Virus record (IMG/VR): IMGVR_UViG_3300042564_000530
Span: 1 to 42,713 of that record
DNA: 42,713 nucleotides
Strand: one strand, 5' to 3'
DNA from: a virus
Shown: positions 1-4,375 of the stretch, piece by piece
Position numbering within the stretch: position 1 is the stretch's first letter
Layout: every line of letters begins with the position of its first letter
Position numbers and translations under genes: made by a program
The notes under the pieces: model-generated
The model's database searches: none
Seen by the model: only the letters and a program-made list of their open reading frames with translations
Told to the model about the DNA's origin: nothing

Positions 1-77
1 GGTGCCCCCTCGATAGCCACGGTGCGGTTGATCGAGATGAGGTCTTTAAGTGTGTCAGACAGAAGGGATGGACGCAT
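1..77 (-). CDS. Partial leftward gene, N-terminus only, possible P-loop ATPase
   Basis: Only the first 25 complete codons lie in the window; the gene runs off the left edge. It starts with ATG at 77-75, preceded by GGAG at 90-87, a good Shine-Dalgarno site nine bases upstream. The visible peptide begins MRPSLLSDTLKDL and ends TVAIEGAP. A hydrophobic strand followed by EGAP is how many AAA-type ATPases enter their Walker A loop (GxPGxGKT), so a P-loop ATPase of MoxR or related type is possible, but the lysine and the rest of the loop are outside the window. It follows the hammerhead-like RNA on the same strand, so its mRNA may have a ribozyme-made 5' end. The reading frame is fairly secure; the function is a guess. 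Confidence 0.5.
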   Translation of the reverse strand, partial: MRPSLLSDTLKDLISINRTVAIEGA

Positions 78-99
78 TGTGTATTACTCCATGTGTTGT

Positions 100-162
100 G
101 GCTTGTCTCATCAGTGCCACGGTAGCCATCCGTGGCAGACTGGGGTTGCCCCCAGTTTCGAC
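100..162 (-). ncRNA. Candidate type II hammerhead self-cleaving ribozyme
   Basis: Read on the minus strand from 162 to 100. Bases 162-160 are GTC (stem II, 5' side). Bases 159-157 are GAA, then A at 156. Stem III is seven perfect pairs (156-150 with 145-139) closed by a GCAA tetraloop at 149-146. C138 is the expected cleavage nucleotide after U139. Stem I is eight perfect pairs (137-130 with 122-115) with a seven-base loop. The core CTGATGA is at 114-108, followed by GAC at 107-105, which pairs with GTC to close stem II. All invariant core positions (CUGAUGA, GAA, A15.1, U16.1, C17) are present. Loop I GGCT (127-124) is complementary to AGCC (103-100), giving a possible tertiary pseudoknot. 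Stem II has only three pairs, which is the weak point. It lies 12 bases after the stop codon of the 175-957 gene and 10 bases before the next gene's Shine-Dalgarno site. Cleavage would fall between 138 and 137. Confidence 0.8.
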
Positions 163-174
163 TCATAGGTAATT

Positions 175-957
175 TCACCCCCACCGCTTCTTGCTGGACT
201 GGATGGCAGTGAGCTGCTTGTAGGCAGTGACATAGGCCACCTCGGTCTCCTCGATGCAGTCGTGATAGGCCAGCACTTGGCGCCGGATGGCGTCGAGGTG
301 AGAGTCAACAGTGACATAAGTGGACATGCCACGGGCAATGTCAGCGTAGCGATCCGGCTCATCGAGACAGGCCAAGGCCATGTTAGACAGGCTGACAGTG
401 CCCCAACGCTCACCTTGTCTGGGATCGACACCAAGTCTGACTTGGGTCTGGACCCACAGCTTGAACTGGTCGAAGCCCTTGGCACAGGCAGCATTAGCCT
501 TCTTGCGGTTGACACTGTAACGGGTGAAGGGCTTGGTCCCAGCGATGATGTTAAGGTCTTTGTCCAGTGTGGCGCAGCCATCGACCAGATACCCCATGCT
601 GGTGTTGTTGGTAGCACTGTTGCGTATCCACAGGACAGGACCAACAGGGTTGGTGTAACTGGCCCAGACAGCACCGCGGAGCACTTGGTTAACCGCCTCG
701 TCTGTCAGCTTGGAAGCATAGGGTTCGAGGTCAATGGTGCCATCGTCATGGTAAGTGATGATGTCAGTCTGGTAGAGCCGGATGGCGACAGAGCCATTGT
801 CAAGTTTGCGGATGGTGAGGTTGTCATTGCGCCGCTGACCAAGGGGTCTGGTGTCAGTGGACCGCCCCCTGATGGGGACAATGCTGTCATACTTAGCCAG
901 TGCTTGCTCATAGGAAGTGATGCCGCCACGGGGCAGGACGATGTTAGAGCCGAACAT
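175..957 (-). CDS. Conserved-looking phage protein of unknown function, 260 aa
   Basis: I do not recognise a family. The protein starts MFGSNIVLPRGGITS and is soluble-looking, with no signal peptide or membrane segment. Its centre has aromatic and Trp-rich segments (AVWASYTNPVGPVLWIRNS) and its C-terminus is a helical, charged stretch ending in KKRWG. I chose ATG 957 because the upstream gene's stop TAA overlaps it by one base (TAATG) and AAGGAG lies ten bases upstream; an in-frame ATG at 1014 is inside the upstream gene and lacks this context. The gene is third or fourth in a leftward group of small genes (1661 to 77) next to a helix-turn-helix gene, and its mRNA continues into the hammerhead-like RNA. 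An early, host-interaction or replication-associated role would fit the position, but nothing in the sequence proves it. Confidence 0.75.
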   Translation of the reverse strand: MFGSNIVLPRGGITSYEQALAKYDSIVPIRGRSTDTRPLGQRRNDNLTIRKLDNGSVAIRLYQTDIITYHDDGTIDLEPYASKLTDEAVNQVLRGAVWASYTNPVGPVLWIRNSATNNTSMGYLVDGCATLDKDLNIIAGTKPFTRYSVNRKKANAACAKGFDQFKLWVQTQVRLGVDPRQGERWGTVSLSNMALACLDEPDRYADIARGMSTYVTVDSHLDAIRRQVLAYHDCIEETEVAYVTAYKQLTAIQSSKKRWG

Positions 958-1184
958 TACAGGGTCTCCTTGATAGCGTTGATGCGGTTGTTGGTGGTGT
1001 TGACCACAGTCCAAAGGGCAGTCTCGTAGGGGACAGTCGGGTCAGCTTGGATGATCTTGTCCACCTTGCGGTAGAACTCATTGGTGCCAAGGTAGCCAAT
1101 GACTGACATGGTGACACGGATCGTCTTGGGGTCGAGGACGGCGGTGGTAGTGGTTGTGATGGTTGTGATGAAGGTGGTAGGCAT
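957..1184 (-). CDS. Small unknown protein, 75 aa
   Basis: It begins MPTTFITTITTTTTAV, a striking Thr/Ile-rich opening, then a basic and helical part (RKVDKIIQADPTVPYETALW) ending in INAIKETL. No family recognised. The start is clear: AAAGGA lies nine bases before ATG 1184, and the preceding helix-turn-helix gene stops at 1186, so the two are effectively joined. The downstream gene starts inside this gene's stop codon. The GAAAGGAC ribosome site recurs before the 3303 gene and the major capsid gene and seems to be a favoured signal in this phage. The tight packing supports a real gene co-translated with its neighbours. Confidence 0.65.
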   Translation of the reverse strand: MPTTFITTITTTTTAVLDPKTIRVTMSVIGYLGTNEFYRKVDKIIQADPTVPYETALWTVVNTTNNRINAIKETL

Positions 1185-1185
1185 A

Positions 1186-1392
1186 TCAAAGTCCTTTCAG
1201 ATGTGAGAGCCACTTGTAGACAGTGGACTGGCCGACGTTGAACTGAGCGGCAGCCTCCTTGACAGAGACACCCTCCACTCTGACGAGGCGCAGCACTTCG
1301 GCTCTCGTGGTGTCATCGAGACCATAGGCTGGGTGGTAATCAGGGACGACTATGAGATAGTCGGGGCTGGATGGTGTAAAGGCCAACCTCAC
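1186..1392 (-). CDS. Small helix-turn-helix DNA-binding protein, 68 aa
   Basis: The C-terminal half (about residues 28-66) reads TRAEVLRLVRVEGVSVKEAA followed by QFNVGQSTVYKWLSHL. This is a classic homeodomain-like helix-turn-helix of the kind in transposase N-termini, Trp-repressor-like and resolvase C-terminal domains: helix, 'SVKEAAAQFNV' turn, then recognition helix 'GQSTVYKWL'. No other domain is present, so it should act as a small DNA-binding regulator. The start is GTG at 1392, overlapping the upstream stop by four bases (GTGA). It lies just downstream of the non-coding region full of GTGTAAAG and AACTATCT motifs and is a natural candidate to bind one of them, though that link is inference. 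Confidence 0.75.
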   Translation of the reverse strand: MRLAFTPSSPDYLIVVPDYHPAYGLDDTTRAEVLRLVRVEGVSVKEAAAQFNVGQSTVYKWLSHLKGL

Positions 1393-1661
1393 AGTGCCAC
1401 CTCTACCGGAGCAAAGCCGGGGTTGAACTGGATGTTAAGATGAGTGACGCCATAGTGCTGCTTGAGGTCATGACGGTCACAGACAGTGATCCGGCAGTTG
1501 TTAAGCGGGGAAGACTGGTCGACCACTACGAGTTCGTGACCAACGGTGTAGTCATAGATGGCATCAGCCTGACTGATGTAAGGGCGGCGAAGCGGCTTAA
1601 CAGTGAGGGACTTGGTGTAAACCTGAGCAGCGAGGTCAGCGAGTTTGGTCCAGTTGGCCAT
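1389..1661 (-). CDS. Unknown protein, 90 aa, first gene after the repeat region
   Basis: The protein begins MANWTKLADLAAQVYTKSLT and contains ITVCDRHDLKQHYGVTHLNI near the C-terminus. No family recognised and no membrane segment seen. I chose ATG 1661 because the sequence from there looks like a normal N-terminus; an in-frame ATG at 1700 would add 13 residues (MLINLNTQLWTLI), and neither start has a strong Shine-Dalgarno site. It is the first leftward gene after the long non-coding block, so any promoter in that block would serve it, the helix-turn-helix gene it overlaps by four bases, and the genes behind. Confidence 0.6.
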   Translation of the reverse strand: MANWTKLADLAAQVYTKSLTVKPLRRPYISQADAIYDYTVGHELVVVDQSSPLNNCRITVCDRHDLKQHYGVTHLNIQFNPGFAPVEVAL

Positions 1662-1794
1662 GATAAGGGTCCATAGTTGTGTGTTAAGATTGATAAGCAT
1701 TGTCAGGACCGAACTGTTTACTAGGTAGAGTCGGCCTGAGCCATGACCTTAGCCGATCCCGCTGGCCGTGTCAAGTTTCGGAGGGTAGGGAGGT

Positions 1795-1826
1795 TTAGTC
1801 CGCGCGGATAATGGGTTAGTCCGCGC
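1795..1826. repeat. Direct repeat TTAGTCCGCGC, two copies
   Basis: The 11-base sequence TTAGTCCGCGC occurs at 1795-1805 and again at 1816-1826, a 21-bp period, about two helical turns. It lies at the GC-rich left edge of the non-coding block, upstream of the 1661 gene. The spacing fits a dimeric protein contacting one face of DNA. Function unknown. Confidence 0.5.
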
Positions 1827-2054
1827 AGGAACTGTGTAAAGTATCTACGAATTGGGCGCGCGATAGGCGAAGTATCTTTACAGTATGGATAGTGTAAGTG
1901 CTTGATTTTGTTAGCGTTTCTTGGGGTGTATCTAAACTATCTACGATTTTTTGGAATAGAGCCCACTAAAATTGCGCAACTGGAGCGGTTGTATTGTAAA
2001 GGTTTACACTCAACCGAGTTGATTGACGATTTCCGTCACGTATCCTCGAAAAAA

Positions 2055-2091
2055 ACGTGTATATTATAGATAGTTTAGATACTTTACTACT
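2055..2091 (-). promoter_or_regulatory. Possible leftward -10 element next to AACTATCT
   Basis: On the minus strand a perfect TATAAT lies at 2068-2063, directly after an AACTATCT motif (2076-2069). There is no recognisable -35 hexamer at 16-18 bp, so if this is a promoter it may depend on an activator binding the AACTATCT motif. It would transcribe leftward towards the 1661 gene with a long leader of almost 400 nt. Weak support. Confidence 0.3.
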
Positions 2092-2261
2092 ACTACACAC
2101 TGGTTTGATACGCTTTACACAAGCTAACCCCTTGGTTTCATTGGCTTTTCCATTTTGGTGTAAACATTCAAACTATCTAAATTTTACACGTTCCGTGTAA
2201 AGGTAGTGTAAAGGCAAAATAGATAGTTGTTTAATATCAATGACTTACTAGGTGTAAAGAC

Positions 2262-2330
2262 ATAGGCCCCCGACAAATGGCACTCGATACGAGACGCTTT
2301 ACACTAGAGCTACAGGCCCCCGACGTATGG
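2262..2330. repeat. Imperfect direct repeat with a 50-bp period
   Basis: AGGCCCCCGAC followed by two variable bases and ATGGC occurs at 2264 and again 50 bp later at 2314, and similarity continues into the ACGAG that follows each copy. The two copies flank a CTTTACAC site at 2297. The arrangement looks like a duplicated regulatory or origin module. Confidence 0.45.
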
Positions 2331-2377
2331 CGAGTGTAACGAGCAAACTTAACACGCAACCGCTACCTATGCGGGCG

Positions 2378-2409
2378 GTGTAAAGGTGTAAAGGTGTAAA
2401 GGTGTAAAG
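2378..2409. repeat. Perfect tandem repeat, four copies of GTGTAAAG
   Basis: Four uninterrupted copies of the 8-base unit start at 2378, 2386, 2394 and 2402. This is the densest part of the motif array and ends a few bases before the terminator of the 2455 gene. An 8-bp period is not a helical turn, so neighbouring copies cannot all be bound on one face; slippage expansion of a binding site is possible. Confidence 0.85.
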
Positions 2410-2412
2410 CAG

Positions 2413-2449
2413 ACAACAAAAAACCCGCCCGGTGGTTAGCCGGGCGGGT
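2413..2449 (-). terminator. Intrinsic terminator of the 2455-3303 leftward group
   Basis: On the minus strand a ten-pair GC-rich stem (2449-2440 with 2432-2423) with a seven-base loop is followed by six U residues (2423-2418). It begins six bases after the stop codon of the 2455 gene. This is a textbook Rho-independent terminator and separates the 3303-2455 genes from the leftward group that begins at 1661. Confidence 0.85.
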
Positions 2450-2454
2450 CAGGG

Positions 2455-2646
2455 TTAGGTCAGGGCGAAGAAGAGGAACAGGAGGACGGCGGTCGCGCCC
2501 ATCAGCGCTTGGCCTATCATCTGCCAGTCCACCTTGCGGTGGTGAGCGGCGAGGTAACGCTGCGCGTTGTCTTGTCCGCGCTTGGAAATGTGCGTGTCGA
2601 TCTTGAGCTGGCGATCGCGCAGCGCGGCTTTGGTTTCGTGCTTCAT
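2455..2646 (-). CDS. Small membrane protein, 63 aa, C-terminal anchor
   Basis: The first 40 residues are charged and helical (MKHETKAALRDRQLKIDTHI...), with many Lys, Arg and His. Residues 42-62 form one clear membrane segment (MIGQALMGATAVLLFLFFAL). The topology suggests a tail-anchored inner-membrane protein with a cytoplasmic basic domain. No family recognised. AAGGA lies upstream of ATG 2646. It is the last gene of the 3303-2455 leftward group, followed by the intrinsic terminator. An early host-takeover or superinfection role is possible but not shown. Confidence 0.65.
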   Translation of the reverse strand: MKHETKAALRDRQLKIDTHISKRGQDNAQRYLAAHHRKVDWQMIGQALMGATAVLLFLFFALT

Positions 2647-2672
2647 TCTGTCAATCCTTGTGTGAGAGGTGA

Positions 2673-2694
2673 GGCGGGCGCTTTCGCGCCCGCC
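2673..2694 (-). other. Post-stop hairpin with GAAA tetraloop
   Basis: A nine-pair stem (2694-2686 with 2681-2673) closed by GAAA on the minus strand, beginning five bases after the stop of the 2699 gene. No U-tract follows on the minus strand, so it is not a standard terminator there. After it comes the leader CCTCTCACACAAGGA, which contains the ribosome site of the next gene. Possible roles are mRNA stabilisation, partial termination or processing. Confidence 0.6.
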
Positions 2695-2698
2695 CTGT

Positions 2699-2884
2699 TT
2701 AGTCTGCGCTCAGTTCGAGGTGAATTTCGTGTTCAACAAGACCGATGGCGGCATCTATTGCGCCGTTTTCTTCTGGGCGATCTAGCAGTCTGCCCAGCAT
2801 TGCCTGCAGTTCCTCGAGGGAAAGAGCACGCAGAACTGCGGCAGCGGTAATCACGATTTCGTCGGAGTGAACGATTGTCGGCAT
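2699..2884 (-). CDS. Small acidic protein, 61 aa
   Basis: The sequence MPTIVHSDEIVITAAAVLRAL continues with a helical Leu/Glu-rich segment (SLEELQAMLGRLLDRPEENG) and ends EIHLELSAD. It is acidic, all-helical in appearance and has no membrane segment or cysteines. No family recognised; small acidic early phage proteins often bind host enzymes, but nothing here shows that. AAGGA sits before ATG 2884. It lies between two post-stop hairpins and shares the CCTCTCACACAA leader with its neighbour. Confidence 0.6.
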   Translation of the reverse strand: MPTIVHSDEIVITAAAVLRALSLEELQAMLGRLLDRPEENGAIDAAIGLVEHEIHLELSAD

Positions 2885-2913
2885 TTATTTGTTCCTTGTT
2901 TGTGTGAGAGGTT

Positions 2914-2938
2914 GGGCGGGCCCTTGCGGGGCCCGCCC
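2914..2938 (-). other. Post-stop hairpin after the 2944 gene
   Basis: A ten-pair GC stem (2938-2929 with 2923-2914) with a five-base loop, starting six bases past the stop codon of the 2944 gene. It is followed by the same CCTCTCACACAA leader seen after the 2673-2694 hairpin, so the intergenic unit 'stop, hairpin, leader, ribosome site' is repeated. On the plus strand it is followed by TGTTTTT and would read as a plus-strand terminator, but no plus-strand gene precedes it. Confidence 0.6.
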
Positions 2939-2943
2939 TGTTT

Positions 2944-3303
2944 TTAGAACTCTACCTTGGGCGCGGCAGCCTTGGCGGGCCGCGATCCGGTGCCTTTGGT
3001 GAACTTGAGTTTCGGCTGCGGGAACTTGCCGCGAACCAGAACCAGCTCGATCATGTCGGCCTCTTTGGCCAGTTTGGCGAACACTGCCGGAGTTACGTCG
3101 GCACCAGCCGCAAGGGGCTTTTCAAAGCCGTCGGCCCAGATGGACCAGCCGGACATTGTCAGCTTGTTTCCCTTGATCGCGTCGACCAAAGTTTTGGGGT
3201 TGCCGGCGTTGTGCTTGCCGTCGGCTTTCCCCGTGATCCGGAATATATCCGAACCAGCTTTGACCGGAACGATTGCGACTTGACCTTCAAAAAGTTTAGC
3301 CAT
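2944..3303 (-). CDS. Unknown early protein, 119 aa, first gene after the leftward promoter
   Basis: It begins MAKLFEGQVAIVPVKAGSD, and the middle reads KGNKLTMSGWSIWADGFEKP. The C-terminus is basic and low-complexity (KLKFTKGTGSRPAKAAAPKV). The beta-rich core plus basic tail would suit a nucleic-acid-binding protein, but I cannot assign a family. ATG 3303 is preceded by GAAAGGACACACA, a strong ribosome site; the in-frame start at 3345 has no such site. It is the first gene downstream of the consensus promoter at 3446-3474, so it is likely to be among the earliest and most highly expressed proteins. Confidence 0.7.
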   Translation of the reverse strand: MAKLFEGQVAIVPVKAGSDIFRITGKADGKHNAGNPKTLVDAIKGNKLTMSGWSIWADGFEKPLAAGADVTPAVFAKLAKEADMIELVLVRGKFPQPKLKFTKGTGSRPAKAAAPKVEF

Positions 3304-3439
3304 TGTGTGTCCTTTCATATGGCATAAGGTTGATACTTCTGCCACCCATCATCGGCACTACGTGCCTAGGGTCAGGTTAACGATGTCAAAGAGCGCCGGG
3401 GCTTCCCCCGTCCCGTCCAGCGATCGTTTGCTGTTCGGT
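3304..3439 (-). other. 5' leader of the leftward early transcript, with small hairpins
   Basis: The predicted transcript from the promoter at 3446-3474 has about 136 untranslated bases. On the minus strand it can form a five-pair hairpin around CGGGG-GAAG-CCCCG and another from GGCAC-GTA-GTGCC. No known riboswitch class is recognised. It holds no ORF that I can support. Confidence 0.4.
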
Positions 3440-3445
3440 GAGATC

Positions 3446-3474
3446 TTTATCCGCTTTCCTGTCGGCTATGTCAA
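3446..3474 (-). promoter_or_regulatory. Strong sigma70-type leftward early promoter
   Basis: On the minus strand TTGACA (3474-3469) matches the -35 consensus exactly. It is separated by 17 bases from GATAAA (3451-3446), four of six matches to TATAAT. Upstream, at 3480-3510, is an A/T-rich stretch with two copies of AATTTATAA that could act as an UP element. It reads into the 3303 gene, so it is the likely host-polymerase promoter for the leftward early genes. Confidence 0.75.
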
Positions 3475-3744
3475 CAGCTAATTTATAAAAATCTGCGACA
3501 ATTTATAACAAAAAACGCGCGCCGCGCGGCCGCAGGCAGGCATGGGGGGTGGGGGGTTGGACAGCACTTTTCCGGCCCCCCGCTATTGTAGTAAACCTCT
3601 TACAACACAACCCAAAATTACCAATCTTTACACCTGTACATCACCCGAACATTTTATAACACCCCCGCCAAAAATTTTCCCGGCCCAAAAAACCAAATCT
3701 TTACACTATTGACCGCCCCCGCCTCCAAGAGTTACCATCCCCCC
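3475..3744. other. Divergent control region between early and late genes
   Basis: No gene is visible here. The left part has AT-rich boxes (AATTTATAA at 3480 and 3500), then a very GC-rich alternating run at about 3514-3534 and a G-run near 3543-3557. The right part (3600-3710) is again AT-rich and contains two exact CTTTACAC sites (3626, 3699) and TTTTATAAC at 3652. I could not find a convincing sigma70 promoter for the terminase genes. The CTTTACAC sites suggest control by the same factor that binds the 1834-2409 array. Confidence 0.5.
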
Positions 3745-4221
3745 ATGTACATGAGCCCTGTTCACACCAAATGGACCGATCGGTTCGCCTTTGAACTCGC
3801 CCTTCTCATGGAGGGTAGCGGGGAAAAGCTCGACGAACTGCTGGATCGGCACGAGTTTGAGGCGTCAGACCTCCTCACCTTCAAGAACGACGCCACTTTT
3901 CTCAAGAAAGTGGAGGCTTACAGGGAGGAAGTACGCACCAAGGGCCTCACATTCAGGGTCAAGGCGCGTGCACAGGCCGAAGAACTGCTCAAGACCAGCT
4001 GGATTCTCATCCACGACCCCATTGTGAGCCCTGCGGTGAAGGCCGACCTCATCAAAAGCACGGTCAAGTGGGCCGGACTGGACACCACACCCCCCGGAGA
4101 AGGCCAGAACAACACCGGTGGCGTCACGATCAGCATCAATTTGGGTGGACAGACGCTGGATGTGACGGCCAAACCCCCTGCACCCCAGATCGAAGACGCC
4201 GATGTCGTCGAAGAAGACTGA
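3745..4221 (+). CDS. terS: Terminase small subunit
   Basis: TerS recognises the phage DNA and recruits the large subunit to start packaging. The 158-aa protein has a helical N-terminal segment (FAFELALLMEGSGEKLDELL, then FEASDLLTFKNDATFLKKVE) that would serve as the DNA-binding part. A long central helix with alternating charges (RVKARAQAEELLKTSWILIH) is the expected oligomerisation part, and the C-terminus is acidic (QIEDADVVEED) and may contact TerL. Assignment rests mainly on position directly before TerL and on this architecture; sequence motifs in TerS are weak. The start is uncertain: ATG 3745 or ATG 3751 (both without a clear Shine-Dalgarno site) or TTG 3709. I prefer 3745. Confidence 0.75.
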   Translation: MYMSPVHTKWTDRFAFELALLMEGSGEKLDELLDRHEFEASDLLTFKNDATFLKKVEAYREEVRTKGLTFRVKARAQAEELLKTSWILIHDPIVSPAVKADLIKSTVKWAGLDTTPPGEGQNNTGGVTISINLGGQTLDVTAKPPAPQIEDADVVEED

Positions 4222-4375
4222 TCCGATCGAGGTCTGCAAGCTGGACAGCACATTTGCAGTGCAAGCGCTCGTCGCCACCCTACGGGACACCAATAAGTCC
4301 TACAGAATCATGAAAATCCCACGGCCCAAGGCCGGCAAACCCCTCTATACGGTGATTGTCTACAATGCCGCTTGA
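4202..4375 (+). CDS. Overlapping 57-aa protein between terS and terL
   Basis: ATG 4202 opens a frame inside the last 20 bases of terS and closes with TGA at 4373-4375, inside the first codons of terL. The peptide begins MSSKKTDPIEVCKLDSTF and ends with PKAGKPLYTVIVYNAA. Its composition looks like a real, small alpha-beta protein, and it fills the otherwise empty 143 bases between the terminase genes, so translational coupling terS-orf57-terL is plausible. No family recognised. Possible packaging accessory factor, by position only. Confidence 0.6.
   Translation: MSSKKTDPIEVCKLDSTFAVQALVATLRDTNKSYRIMKIPRPKAGKPLYTVIVYNAA

Larger units (their letters stand above)
1834..2409. repeat. Array of GTGTAAAG / CTTTACAC motifs in a non-coding block
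   Basis: The stretch from 1662 to 2412 has no convincing gene. It is AT-rich compared with the rest and carries many copies of an 8-base motif in both orientations. GTGTAAAG is at 1834, 2195, 2206, 2252, 2378, 2386, 2394 and 2402. CTTTACAC is at 2113 and 2297. One-off or truncated copies are at 1876, 1995, 2003, 2158 and 2183. At 1995-2009 two sites face each other as an inverted repeat (TGTAAAG then TTTACAC). Two more exact copies occur only in the other large gap (3626 and 3699). A second motif, AACTATCT or its complement AGATAGTT, is at 1935, 2069, 2171 and 2221. Such clustering suggests an operator array, an origin with iterons, or both. Confidence 0.75.

Noticed and set aside
262-1029. 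Plus-strand 255-aa frame opposite the 175-957 gene
   Set aside because: Antisense shadow; the minus frame has a ribosome site and exact start-stop coupling with neighbours, the plus frame has neither.
2378-2409. Tandem GTGTAAAG as a CRISPR array
   Set aside because: 8-bp units with no spacers and no cas genes; a binding-site repeat is the better reading.
1700-2412. tRNA gene in the non-coding block
   Set aside because: No cloverleaf with a T-arm (GTTCGA-like) and matching acceptor stem could be built on either strand.
3304-3439. A known riboswitch (glutamine or SAM type) in the early leader
   Set aside because: Only two short hairpins are visible and none of the conserved core sequences of those classes is present.
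3709-3744. TTG 3709 as start of terS
   Set aside because: It lies within three bases of a CTTTACAC site, has no ribosome site, and would add a Pro/Ser-rich stub; ATG 3745 is preferred, though it also lacks a clear Shine-Dalgarno site.
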